NCBI RefSeq assembly: GCF_000004195.4
Contig: NC_030681.2
Span: 140,488,006 to 140,552,005, forward strand
Source: Xenopus tropicalis
Lineage: Eukaryota > Chordata > Amphibia > Anura > Pipidae
DNA: 64,000 nt
Reading direction: 5' to 3'
Shown here: positions 34,616 through 45,564 of the stretch, one piece after another
Numbering within the stretch: the first letter of the stretch is position 1
Layout of the letters: each line of letters begins with the position of its first letter
Position numbers and translations under genes: made by a program
The notes under the pieces: model-generated
What the model was told of the DNA's origin: nothing
Databases searched by the model: none
The model's input: the letters and a program-made list of their open reading frames with translations, nothing else

Positions 34616-35982
34616 TAAGGGCATCGACAAGGTTGCAGAGAGGGCTTATGTACCCCAATAGAATATTTCACAAGGTAAGCAGGCCTAAAACTCTAAAGCT
34701 GGTCAAACGCATACCAACAGAATTCGGTAATTGTATGCTGGTCTGAAGATCCTGTCTGATATTTGTGTACCATGGATACTGATTGGTTAATTTCTTGGGA
34801 AGTCCTACAATTTTTCCCAGTGCACCATGCCAGCCAGTGTATAATAAAGGAGTAAAGAAAAGCCACAGCTCCTGTGATAGCTGGACGGGGGGGGGGGGGG
34901 GGGGGGTCAATGATGTCATGGGGTGGGACAGTGAGATCACAGGGCCAGAGCTGTGACATCACAGGGCTATGATGTGGGATGCCAATTGTGGTATCAATCT
35001 AGTAAAGTCCTGTCCAGGAAAACCAGGCAAGCAGTTTGACCAGGACTGTGTGGGCCAAAACTAGAGGGATAGCAACCCTAGCTCCTCTTCAATTTCTGCT
35101 GTTCCAGTTGCTCAGGCTGTCTGCAAAAGGGCAGTGGCCATACCGTGTGTGGCCCCTAGTATTGGAATGGCCAGGGTATGAGCACCTTAAGAGCAGAATA
35201 TCATAAAGAGCAGTAGATATTTAATAACACTTCTCATAGATGTGGGAGAAGCAATGATAATGCTTGGGGAAAGATACATTATCCTTAAACTGAGAACCCA
35301 ATGAAACGGAATAGGAATAGGAAAGATGGGGGCCAGGGTTTCTTTATCTGCAGTTAGCTAGCAAGAATAGATACATGTCATCGTTAATGAATCCATGTCA
35401 GATGAAATAATTGCATTACAATTAATGTCAAGTTGAAGCCGTGTATTCTACCAAAGTGCCAATCACTGTCAGCACGGGCAATTTTAGATATTTTCTGTTC
35501 TATTTGGTTAGGGAAGCTTCCATTTACACTTCTGACAATATTGCAACATGACAATTCATATAATATACTGTTCTATTCTAATCTGTGATTATTCCTTAAA
35601 AACCATTTTTTTTAATTACTCTGTAAAGCCCCCAGAATAAAATACATGTCTTCCTGTATCCAGATTTATTTTGTTTCTCTATTATAGCCAGTTAAACTAC
35701 AGCTCCTCTTACCGACTTGTCTTCCTCGTAAAGCCCGGCCCCTTTTGCTTTCTGAGCACTCTTTCTCTCTTCGGCTATGATAACCTCAAAGAGGTGTCTA
35801 CTGCGCAGGCCTGGTTGGGGGCCGGGATTCACAGTAGACAAGGATGTCGCTAAAAGAGCTGCAGTTCAGCTGCTTGTAATAGAGAAACAAAATAAATCTG
35901 CATGCCATACGCTGAATGCTTCAGGAACAGCAAGCCCCTGGTCTATACATTTAGTAAAAGGGATCAGTTTTCCATAAATAAA
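34616..35982. other. intron with a G20 homopolymer
   Basis: Unique intron DNA containing an uninterrupted run of 20 G at 34887-34906. Proline-rich frames across it are artefacts. Nothing else recognised. Confidence 0.6.
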
Positions 35983-36200
35983 GGCTAATTGCCACACGCA
36001 GTTGATCGGCCCCTATACTGCCATCAGCCTTTTCCTGCGCCTACACCCAGACCCATTGCTTCAGTCCAGGCGCAGGAACATGGAGGAGGCACCCAGGCTG
36101 ATGCACTGGCTCCGGGTACAGGCAGAGGGAAAGGCAGATTCCAGTGTAGGGGCTCTGCATTTAACAGCGGACAGAGAATTAGCCCCGTGAGGCATTAGCC
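35983..36200. mobile_element. possible small MITE with 'ggctaat' ends
   Basis: The ends ggctaattgccacacg and cccgtgaggcattagcc are imperfect inverted repeats, and internal tcctgcgcctac faces gcaggcg-type words. The class is uncertain. A 30-bp unit (aggatgtagtgcagctgaac) is tandemly duplicated just beyond, at about 36243-36299. Confidence 0.5.
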
Positions 36201-37143
36201 AAAGGGTCCAAACTGTCCCATGGTACTGTGAGCTCTGCTCCAGGATGTAGTGCAGCTGAACAAATGGGGTCAGGATGTAGTGTAGCTGAACAAATGGATT
36301 ATCTAAATAACAGTTAACCAATGCAAACAAATGCTAAGCACATGATAAAGGTGCACGTAGCCCCAGAACCATAAGGTACAGAGTTTATCTGGCACCTCTG
36401 ACCTATTCACTATGCATTCTCCATTATAAAATACCCAGAGTGGATCTGGCACAGTCACAAGAAAATTCTGTGCAGTCTGCGTCCCTTTCCCAATTTAATA
36501 TGCAGAGAGAGAGACTTGCACGCCTCTGTGCTCTTATCTGCCAAGCCACTACCAATACACCCCTAGCTAAATTTTAATACACTGCTGTACCACTATCTTT
36601 TAATATCATATCAAACATGAAAAATGTGCCGTCTCAGGCCCTGCTGTTTGCTCCTATCGTACATCTATTTGCATCAGGTAAAGTGCTCCTTGGGCCGTGC
36701 CACTGACTTTATAAAACCGGCATACTTACGCTTTAATACAACTCCGCCTGGCAGAGTTTATCACTGTATGAAAAGCCGAAATGCTGAAATATTTATTTCC
36801 CGCGGCATCAACCATAATAACGCTCACTCCTTTCTAATTTGTGGCTATGGGTCTTAAGGCAATAGCAAGATTACATATACCACTAAGGTGGGCCGGATAA
36901 GCAGTGATACATTAATGTTTATTCTTACGGCTATTAACACCCGTGCTTATAATGTACTCCACCCCATTTAATCCATATTGAAATAAAATGCGATCCTAAA
37001 GAACTTTCCAGTATAAGTTAACTACAAATTTGTGCCTATTTGTTGGAAAATTAACATTTGCAAATGTCATTGCAGTTTCTCTTTGTCTTCTGCTGTTCAC
37101 TGCACTGCCAGTTCTGACCTTTGAAAAAATGCAGCAGAACTGA
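36201..37143. other. intron, no feature recognised
   Basis: Unique-looking intron DNA apart from the 30-bp duplication noted at its left edge. Confidence 0.45.
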
Positions 37144-37510
37144 TTAAAGGGGTTGTTCACCTTTGAAGTACTTTCTAGTATGCTGTAGAGTGCTATTCTG
37201 GAACAATTTGCAACTAGAATTAGGTCTTCGTAATTTCTAGTATGTTGTAGAGTGCTATTCTGGAACAATTTGCAACTGGTCTTCTTTTTTTTTATTATTT
37301 GTGGTTTTTGAATTAAGATTTTTATTGAGCAACTCTACAGTTTAGAACTTTAGCAGGTATCTGGTTGCTAGGGTCCAAACAATCCTAGCAACAGGCAGTG
37401 GTTTGAATAGGAGCAGGTCTGAACAGAAAGAAGAGGAGAGCAAATAATTCAAAACCAATAAAAAAAATTCTGACCAATTTAAAAGCGTCAGGGGTGAACC
37501 ACCCCTTTAA
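37144..37510 (+). mobile_element. T2-like MITE, complete
   Basis: The ends are ttaaaggggttgttcacctt and ggggtgaaccacccctttaa, good terminal inverted repeats with TTAA at both edges. An internal segment of about 55 bp (tagtatgctgtagagtgcta ... aatttgcaact) is duplicated in tandem. It is directly followed by another MITE at 37509. Confidence 0.92.
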
Positions 37511-37943
37511 AATACCTCTGAGGAAACATGCAAAGCATTATGGGAACCAGAAACTGTGCCAGATGATCAAAAGCCTCATAGGAAAAAGAATCGCTGAGCT
37601 TGGTAAAGAAAGTTCCCATAATGCCTCACTCCTGCACCAAGACCAAGACTGCTGTACATGCCAAGTTTGTAAGACTATGAGTTAGCTTCCTGCTGATTGG
37701 CTCAGATCCACATTCCTAAGGGGGGGGAGTACTTCTTGAGAAAGGGGGGAGCAGGAGAGGGGAGAGAGCAGAGAGCTGCTCAGACTCTGGCACAGGAATT
37801 ACAGAGACAAGGAAGGAGACAAGAAATCCTGTTTCTTTTGATAGAGGACTCAGTGCAGCGTTTCTGTGAGTGCTTATGGCTGTATTTACATAGACTTTTC
37901 TGATAAAGCTTACTTAGTTTTTACCTTTCCTTCTTCTCTAACA
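37509..37943 (-). mobile_element. 'aaggagaaggaaagg' MITE, copy 4 (reversed)
   Basis: Reverse orientation: it ends ttacctttccttcttctct and contains cataagc-type words reversed (gcttatggctgtatttacat) and ttttgatagaggactcagtg. The other end abuts the T2-like element. Confidence 0.85.
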
Positions 37944-38269
37944 CTGTCTGATTAAAAAAACACAAAGACAGGGGGCAAAACATGTACCCTAACTTGTGTG
38001 CAATTTACCAGAACTAATGCTAAGTTGCATCCATATTAGTGCATGAATAAAATTAATTTGGGGGGGGAGGACGTGCAAAATACAAATTTTAAAATTCTGA
38101 CAAGGAATAAACCAGACAGAGAAAGAAAAGAAGTGATTTGACAACAGATGTGCTTATTGGCAGCCGCCTTATCTTTCTGGGATGAAGTGTTACGGCTGTG
38201 CGGCTAATTACCTCTGCGTGACATAGCGGCGGCCTCCATAATACCGATGATTGAAGGGATATACTTTAC
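37944..38269. other. intron upstream of the f-g MITEs, next to exon f
   Basis: Intron DNA beside the donor of exon f. Nothing recognised. Confidence 0.5.
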
Positions 38270-38332
38270 CTGAGGATTTGTTCCAACTGATCCACCTTGT
38301 CGTGCAGAGATTTAGTCACGGCGCTCTCGCAG
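38270..38332 (-). CDS. nbas: NBAS internal exon f (small, 63 nt)
   Basis: This small exon (63 nt) has acceptor tccccag and donor gtaaag. Its first base completes the glycine begun in exon e, and it ends with AG of the next split codon, so skipping it would keep the frame. The peptide is CESAVTKSLHDKVDQLEQIL. The LHD-x-VDQLEQIL part matches recalled NBAS. The variable first half is the same length as in human. Because it is a multiple of three and short, it is a plausible site of alternative splicing, but the sequence itself shows no evidence for that. Confidence 0.95.
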
Positions 38333-38934
38333 CTGGGGATAAAGAAGAGATAGCAGCAGTGCCAATCAGATGGGAAACGGCTTCTCCTGTAATTAATTGC
38401 TGGGGGGCTCAATCTGAAGAATCCTTGTGGCATCACAATCTAAGGTATCTAAAGGCATCACTACACTTGCCTAATCTGTTGGCAACGTATTCTCTCACAT
38501 GGGTTATGCAAATCGATAGGATGAAATAGCATTAATATTACTAATATAATATATTACTTAATATTACTACTTATTGGACTACAAACACTGGCACTATGCC
38601 AGTCAATATAAACAGGTTTAAGGAGACAACAAAAGTGGTTAAAGAGGTGTCTCTTTCATGGCTACCTTAAAAAAATATGTCCCTCTGAAAAATAGAGCCT
38701 ACAAATTCTGATATATATATATCTATATCTAAGTATTATGGATACCAGTTCATCAGTAGGGCATAGGTCTGGAAATTATTCCTTGCCATAGAACCATGTT
38801 GGCTAGTGAATGGTGCATCAGAAGATGAGGAACCAAGAGGTGAAGAGGTGCTGAAGTTCCTCTTCACTTCCTGCCAATTGAAAGGTAGCCATTCCAAAAA
38901 AGGGTAGGCAAAAGACATATGTGCCTAGGGTGTA
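38333..38934. other. intron e-f, no feature recognised in this part
   Basis: Unique-looking intron DNA upstream of exon f in the transcript, with a short ATATAT stretch near 38711. Confidence 0.45.
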
Positions 38935-39175
38935 ACAATAGTGGGACACTAGGAAAGTAAAAGTGGCCATACCCTGAAAAAGCCGGTGACATTGCCAAAT
39001 GAACGCATCTTTCCCCAATATGCCTACCTTTTTTGATGGGACATAGGCCATCAAGGCGAGGACAGCATCAGTGAGCTGAATTGCTCTTTGACCTTATGGG
39101 ATTTTTAAACCTGCCCGATGGACTTCTGGTATTGGGTAGGCCCATCTGTCGCTACCTTTTATTGGCCCTTGTATG
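38935..39175. mobile_element. relic of the 'ccatacac...gggcc' foldback MITE
   Basis: Words gtggccataccc, gccaaatgaacgcatctttc, cccaatatgcctacc, ttgggtaggcccat and ttgtatggccacctta correspond, eroded, to the elements at 48789-49105 and 60885-61221. Confidence 0.6.
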
Positions 39176-39309
39176 GCCACCTTAACTCTTCTGGATGCCT
39201 ACTGCGAGTTTGGGCCCTTCTGCAACTCCTCGCCACCTCATCACCTCTACTCCCCAACCTTCACCCCTGCTCATCGTGTAGTACTCAGAGAACCCTCTGT
39301 TCCCTTATT

Positions 39310-39600
39310 TCAGGGGTCCCCAATCTTTCTTACTCTTGATCAATAGTCAAATGTAAATAGATTTGGAGAGCAACACAAGCATCATAAAAGTTCATGGAGG
39401 AGCCAAATAAGGGCTGTGATTGGCTATTAGGCAGCCTCTATGCACACTATCAGCTTACAGGGGGCTTTATTTGGTAGGAAATCTTGTTTTTATTCAACCA
39501 AAACTTGCCCCCAAGTCAGGAATTCAAACATAACTACCAAGGGGGTTGGTGAGGAACTGGTTTGGGATCACTGTCTTATTTGGTATCCTTATAGGCCACA
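39310..39600 (+). repeat. Dispersed 'tgatccccaacc' repeat, copy 2 (reversed)
   Basis: Starts caggggtccccaatctttct and ends near gtttgggatcactgt, with agccaaataagggctgtgat and ggctattaggcagcc inside: the reverse of the design at 13537 and 63585. Confidence 0.7.
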
Positions 39601-39746
39601 GGCTACAGTAGGCTACTGTGCATGATTGGCCAACTTAAGCCTTTTCCTTGAGACACATGTTTGCTTTACTTTTATACCAGGAACCATTATACTTATGCTC
39701 TGTGTGAAAGTACCCTACCATTACAAAAGATTGATGATTGACGTAC

Positions 39747-39880
39747 CCATATCCCCTCTGAGGAAGACACTCCAGAATGTCGTAACAGAAGGCGAGCTGG
39801 TCATCTCTCTCACATACATAGATTGACTCCAAGGCTATGATCATCAGCTGGTCCTGGTCATGAATTAGCTTCTGCTGGCA
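39747..39880 (-). CDS. nbas: NBAS internal exon e (Sec39 domain)
   Basis: This 134-nt exon has acceptor gttttag and donor gtacgt. It begins at a codon boundary and ends with GG of a split glycine codon. The peptide contains DQDQLMIIALESIYVCERDD and FCYDILECLPQRGYG. A second AG seven bases further in (tgccag) would drop two codons. I chose the first AG because it keeps the length of the recalled human protein. It is part of the Sec39 helical repeat region. A hairpin-type MITE relic and an old repeat occupy the far side of the next intron. Confidence 0.96.
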
Positions 39881-40699
39881 CTAAAACAGGGAGAATACAA
39901 CATGGCAGATTCTCAAACACTGCCCTGGCACAAATATCCCAACGAGGGTTAAAACAATTCATAAAATATTTTAATCTCTGGAACTATAATAATTCATGTG
40001 AAATATGATTTATTGGTTCCACGTCTGTAGAACATCCTAATTTATAACTCCAACCCGCTGTCACTGTTTAATTATTCACAGCTGCGCCTCAGCTGAGATG
40101 GGGGGGGGGGGGCAATGCCAAGGGAGACCAGGTATTTTACTTTTAATGCTTAAATCTCTGGATTATCATAGGTATGGATGGCAACATCAGTTCCACAGCC
40201 CCAGGAGACTAAAGTATGAGAAAATACCTGGCAGAGCAGAGCAGCAATCCAATGAATGAGTAGTTATTAAAGCTTGCTGTCTTAAACTAGTATGGAAGAC
40301 GATCTTGAAATCTCCACTTGCCCGGTAACCCGTGACTATGCTTTAAAAATGGCTGTTGTATAGTAACATGGGCTGAACTTCCCCTTGGCCTCCAATCAGC
40401 AGGCACTTATTTCCAGGTCTAGTATAGTCAAAATAATGACCTCAAGATTTGGTTGGCAGCTATGGGTTACTGACCCAGTGCAAACCTTGTAATCCTGTAA
40501 CTACATAGCCCTCTATGCATAAGGGCCAGTAATACCAAAAAATAAAGAAAAATCCAAAATTCTGGAGTTGGTAGTCCTGAGGAACAGATGGCTGCAAAAT
40601 GCTTCTCAAAAATAGGGGTTTGGGAAGTTTTCATCAGATTTCACCTCTGCTGAGGGGACAGCAGGGGCTCTGCGGAACTCAAGGACGCTCATTAAGCAA
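39881..40699. other. intron d-e, with a G13 run
   Basis: Intron DNA upstream of exon e. A run of G lies at 40100-40112. No element is recognised. Confidence 0.5.
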
Positions 40700-40996
40700 C
40701 ACTGGGAAAATTTGCCTGTGGGCAGCATCCCATAGCAACCAATCAGTGATTGGCTTTTTCAGCCAGCTGCAGGTAGCAGCAACAATTTGATTGGTTGCCA
40801 TGGAATACAGTCCATGGGCAAATTTGCCCAGTTTTGATATATGACTGCCATGTATCTTTCACTCATGCTTTTAAACTGTAAGCTCTTCTTAACTCTATTA
40901 TCAGTTGTCAGTTGTATTGTTGTACATAATCTGTATGTTTAATGTATTGTGCTGCAGAATATGTCAGAACTTCATAAATAAAAGTTAATAATAATT
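40700..40996. repeat. Dispersed repeats: 'ccaatcagtgattggc' copy 2 and a 3'-tail repeat
   Basis: 40700-40850 repeats the design seen at 31487 (ctgggaaaatttgcctgtgg ... gggcaaatttgcccag). 40870-40996 (aactgtaagctcttctt, attgtgctgcagaatatgtc, ataaataaaagttaataata) resembles the common frog 3'-tail 'gctgcggaatatg...tataaataaa' repeat, also seen near 57160-57205. Confidence 0.7.
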
Positions 40997-42193
40997 ACAA
41001 TTACTGGTGGGTACTGAGACAAAAGTCTGTATTCTCTGGATGTGCTTCTGGTTCCTTTAGGAGGAGCCTTTTACAGGGAGGGAAGTGTATTAGGTAGTGC
41101 TCCAACGAGCAGCAAGTTATGTTCTCTTTTATCTCGTGCTCCATTCCATTGCATTTGGATGGAAGATGTGCAATAGACCAGAACATGTTCTATATCCTGA
41201 ATAATACAGACAGAGACTTGTTTGCACCAGGTAAATACAGTGTCCCTGCCTCATGATCTACTCGCCAGCCTCTCTTCCTACGGCTTCATTAAGCTAATCT
41301 TCCTACGCATCCAACAGAACAAAAGATATTGTCTGTATCTGATATAAAATTATTCAAATGATGCCGAGTAGTGGAGACATAATGGAAAACAGAGAGCGAC
41401 TCAAGCAGGTCACGAAGATTATTTGCGCTGATTTGAGAGTGGAGAGCAGTGATAGCAATAACACACACTTCTCTAAGAATATAAAATATTCAAGAAGCTA
41501 TTAAGTCAGACATTCACACTCCAGCGACCCGTTCTATGATGTCCATATATTCTGTTAGGTAGCAGGAAAGCCAGCAATGCCTCGCAACAGCAATAAAGCC
41601 CTATACACCAACACTTTGCTCTCTTGCTAGCCCTGCAGAAATCTCATTCTCCTTCCAATGTTTCTGGAATCCTGACAGACTAAAAACAGTACGTTATTTC
41701 AACAGCTCAGACAATGATAAAGGAACAAAGTATCTGCAAAAATCATGAATAAATATGAGAAGAATGAGGAGCTTGTCATGCCCATCTCCAAGCCTGAAGG
41801 TGAGCCTAGCAATTGCTCCAAAGTAGTGAATCAGCACTCGATAGATCATTATAAAGTCATTTCTTTCTTAAGTTACTATAAACACAAAACTAGGGGAGGC
41901 TTTTATTCAGCATTGACACTGCACATAGATAAGGCCTAAGTCAAGTCTCACTTCCATGACAAAGCAGAAAAATAATGACAAGGTGCAATTAAAAGCTCAG
42001 TCAATACAATAACCATAAAAGGGGCAATTTACGTTCATTGACATGGTCATTAAAAAGTCAATAGACTGCCGATATTCTTTACAGAAGCCCAGACTGTAGA
42101 TAAATTGTCTAAGAACCAACTAGTGCACTTCATAACTTGGCTAGACGACAAATTAGTGATAGAGAGCAGAAAAGGTAATGTGTAATAACTTAC
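40997..42193. other. intron downstream of exon d, no element recognised
   Basis: About 1.2 kb of unique-looking intron DNA. Confidence 0.45.
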
Positions 42194-42367
42194 ATCAGGC
42201 TTGGAGTGTTGAAAAACCTTCAGCGGGAGTTTTAGATCATCCTTTGCCAAAGTCACAAGGTATTCTCGTAAAAGTTCATTGGCCAGGCCTGGTTTCTGGG
42301 CCTCACATCGATGAAGAAGTGGTACCATCCACTGGTAGGCATTCTTCACATAGTGTTCCTCAGAAGC
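42194..42367 (-). CDS. nbas: NBAS internal exon d (Sec39 domain)
   Basis: This 174-nt exon encodes 58 codons in phase 0 at both ends, with acceptor ttctccag and donor gtaagt. The peptide includes VKNAYQWMVPLLHRCE, then LANELLREYLVTLAK and KVFQHSKPD. It follows exon c after an intron of only 498 bp, the shortest in the window. The YQWMVP-x-LHRCE and ELL-x-EYLVTLAK stretches are highly conserved in vertebrate NBAS as I recall it. The length matches the recalled human segment residue for residue between LLM and SKPD. Confidence 0.97.
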
Positions 42368-42865
42368 CTGGAGAACAAAGAGGCAGTACATCCACTTTTA
42401 CTATTACTAACAAGAACAAGTCTGAATTTGGCTGACCCTAAAATATCCAGCATGCTTTTGTCCGGGTGATTCCTGCAGACCTTCTAATAGGATTCAAAAG
42501 GCGAAAAACCCATCTAAACCAGTCTTAGATTTGCCTCAGATGGCATCTAATTGGCTTCTATGAGTTAACAAATGTGTTATAAACATTGCTGTACCGTGCA
42601 AATGAATAGAAAGAGAAAGACTATGACAATACTGTATTCAGCACGATCAAAAAAAAACCCAGAACTCTTTAAGACATTCCTGAGTTCTTAAGTCACGGTA
42701 TTAAAAGTCCACAAAACAGCCAAAACAAGCCCTCGGATTACTTATTCCTTTGACCCCCCCAGTTCTTTAGTTTATATCACTGACATAATAAGAGTTATTC
42801 TGAAAGTTTACTTCCCCTTTATCTGTAAAAGCATCAAATATAAGAAATCCATAATTTTGACCTAC
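42368..42865. other. short intron c-d (498 bp)
   Basis: The shortest intron in the window. A fragment reading cgaaaaacccatctaaacc and tttgcctcagatgg may be an old repeat. Otherwise nothing is recognised. Confidence 0.5.
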
Positions 42866-43051
42866 ATTTGCCATCAACAACTTCAGTTTGTCAATGTCTT
42901 TAATCTGTTGTAGTTCCTTCAGAGTCAAGGATGGTTCACAGCCAGCCTCATAGACAAGAGTCTCCAGCGTTACCAGGTCATCAGACAGGATCTGTAGGCC
43001 GGGGATATTCCTTTCTATTCCCAGACGAACAAGGGAGAGTGCGTTATCCAC
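42866..43051 (-). CDS. nbas: NBAS internal exon c (start of Sec39 domain)
   Basis: This 186-nt exon encodes exactly 62 codons in phase 0 at both ends, with acceptor ctttatag and donor gtaggt. The peptide starts VDNALSLVRLGIERNIPGLQ and continues DLVTLETLVYEAGC and LTLKELQQIKDIDKL. This is one of the most recognisable stretches of the family (ALSL-x-RLG-x-ERN-x-PGL and VTLETLVYEA). It lies in the helical Sec39 domain. An apparent continuation of the frame past the donor into the intron (MANVGQNYG) is read-through: the frame carries on properly in exon d. Confidence 0.97.
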
Positions 43052-43299
43052 CTATAAAGGCGAGAAAAAAAGAGAAAATGAAATTACCTTTTCTAGGTGG
43101 TCTATTCTAAACTCTTTGGGAAAGCTAGGATGACTAGTTATACTCTCTAGTTGAAAAGAAATTGCAAACTATCAGAAAGTGATACATGTTCAGTGGATGG
43201 ACAACTGATTAACTGAGCCTCAAACATCTGGATTGTAAGGCACCCCACTCCGACTGCTTGAGTTAAATGACTTGCCAACACATACAGTTCTGTTTCTAA
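43052..43299. other. intron upstream of exon c
   Basis: Intron DNA. Nothing recognised. Confidence 0.5.
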
Positions 43300-43870
43300 C
43301 TGTAACCTTTGGTCACAACAGGGCCAAAGATATAGGAAAAGATTAGTCTATCAACCATTTGGTCACAGTTGGACTTTTTTGGATCACACACCCCTTAAAA
43401 GTCCAATTTTGGATCATAACAGGGCCAAAAATATAGAAAAAGATTAGGCTATCAAACGTTTGGCCACTGTTGGTTTTTAGTTCAAACCCCCCTTGGAAGT
43501 CCAACCTATGATCATAACAGGGTCATAATCATAGGAAAACATTAATCTATGAACCATTTGGTCACTGATAGGCTTTTTTGGTCAAACCCCTCTTGGACGT
43601 CTAACCTTTGGTCATAACAGGGCCAAAAATATTGTAAATATTATTGAAAATTATTGAATCAAAATATACTAGATATACCATGACCTGGATGAATGAAAAT
43701 CTTCATAGACATTATTGAATCAACCATTTGGTCATTAGTGAACTTTTTTTCTGGTTCAAACCCTGCCTTGGAAGGCCAACCTTTGGTTGAAACAGGGCCA
43801 AAGACATAGGAAAAGATTAGTATATCAATCATTCACTCACAGTTACCATCAAGCTGTGCTTTCAGGTATA
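43300..43870. repeat. ~100-bp degenerate tandem repeat, about five units
   Basis: The phrase cataacagggccaaa(a/g)ata recurs near 43317, 43417, 43514, 43614 and 43790, each followed by aggaaaagattagtctatca, accatttggtcac and a 'ttggaagtccaacc' phrase. The last interval is longer (~176 bp). It is in the b-c intron and has no relation to other repeats here. Confidence 0.88.
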
Positions 43871-44780
43871 TTTAGGAAAGCTAGTAATTAGTGAGAAAGC
43901 CTACCTGCCCACTCCTGAGGACCCCTGCCACTGCTTCAAGCCCCACCAGATTTAAGGTCCATGGTGGCCAATTACATAGAATGCGACTGTATTTTGATCA
44001 TACATAAAAATGCATTTCAGTGTTGCCGAACATATACTCAGAGCCAAGATCTATATTTACGTATTAGTTAGAAATGAGGTTAAAGATGTCACAAGAATGT
44101 GTGATACAGTTATAAGCCCTGAGCTGTAAATCTAGCCGGTAATTTAGCCACTCGCACACAATACAAAGATTCTATACCCTGCTGCTCACATCTCATTGAA
44201 GTGGCCTGAGAGATACGGTGGCAGCAAAGGACAAACATAGCTCTTAATTTGATCAAGGCAATCTTTCCAGCCATAATGCACTGTGTAATCCTTAACAAAC
44301 AGTGTGGCCTCAAATATATATCACATATATCTCCTTAAAATTGCGAAATATACTAACGTGACCTTTTCTTTCATGGAGCAATAAACAGTAGACATTTTGG
44401 AGAGGACGGGGAGGCACAAGAAGCCATCCCACGGTGCCCCCCATGAGCTGCTGAGCTGCGTCAGGGTTATTAAAGCACTACATCTCTGCTAGCACAGCAG
44501 CAATAACTCCAGCTCAATAATAATCCATCTCATATAGAAAGAGATATATTAACAAAGATGGATCCCTGAGGGCTCTCACGATATTTAAACAAGAAAACAA
44601 TAATTTGGAAAGTAGCACCCCCCTCCCCATCTCATATCCATATAAAAAGGCATTAGAGTGGTCCTTTTCTGTATATCTGCATTTTATGAGTGAGGGATGC
44701 TTTGCTGATTATGGCATTGAGTGTAAGCCCACTGGACAGCAACATACAGTGCTGCTTTTGGCTATAATGGAACTTGAAGG
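43871..44780. other. intron b-c, no feature recognised
   Basis: Unique-looking intron DNA. Confidence 0.45.
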
Positions 44781-45055
44781 ACAGGTATCGGACCCCTTAT
44801 CCAGAAACCCGTTATCCAGAAAGCTCTGAATTACGGAAAGCCCATCTCCCATACACTCCATTTTAATCAAATAATGCAGAATTTTAAAACTGATTACCTT
44901 TTTCTCTGGATGCAAAACAAGCCTATTGGGGTTAATTCATGTTTTATTGATTTTTTAGCAGGCTTAAGCTATGGAGATCCAAATTACAGAAAGACCCCTT
45001 CTCCGGAATACCCTTGGTCCCAAGCATTCTAGATAACAGGTCCTATACCTGTACA
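44781..45055 (+). mobile_element. 'Ttatccggaa' MITE without array
   Basis: The ends are acaggtatcggaccccttat and aacaggtcctatacctgta. Only the outer parts of the family are present and the 113-bp unit is not repeated. It is a useful array-free reference for the copies at 14840, 22442 and 50955. Confidence 0.88.
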
Positions 45056-45077
45056 ACATTTCTGCCCTCGTTTTTTA

Positions 45078-45564
45078 GTTAAAGGGATACTGTCATGATT
45101 ATAATGGTAAACTTTTTATTTCTAAATTACACTATTTACATTGCAAATAATTCACTCTGCCATTTAACATTTTATTCATGAACCAACAAATGTATTTTAA
45201 GCTGTAATATTGATGTGTAGGTGCCATCTCAGTGCATTGTGAGTCCGAAGGAGCCAGGCCTACACATTAGAACTGCTTTCAGGTAACCTATTGTTTCTCC
45301 TGCTCCCATGTAACTGGAGGAGTCCCAAGCCGGACTTGGATTTCTTACTATTGAGTGCTATTCTGATACCTACTGGGAGCTGCTATCTTGCTCCCTTCCC
45401 ATTGTTCTGCTAATCGGCTGCTGGGGGGGGGATATCACTCCAATTTGCAGCGCAGCAGTAAAGTGCGACTGAAGTTTATCAGAGCGGAGAGGAGAAGCTC
45501 TTTTAACTGATGGGTTTTGAAAGAAAAAAAAAAACATATTTTCCCATGACAGTATTCCTTTAAG
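45078..45564 (+). mobile_element. 'Atactgtcatg' MITE, complete
   Basis: The ends ttaaagggatactgtcatga and catgacagtattcctttaa are clean inverted repeats with TTAA edges. The interior includes gctatcttgctcccttccca and gcagcgcagcagtaaagtg. It lies in the b-c intron, opposite in orientation to the copy at 32718. Confidence 0.9.

Noticed and set aside
42767..42865. Continuation of exon c frame past its donor (MANVGQNYGFLIFDAF)
   Set aside because: gtaggt at 42865 is a good donor and the NBAS sequence continues exactly in exon d; the extension is intron read-through.
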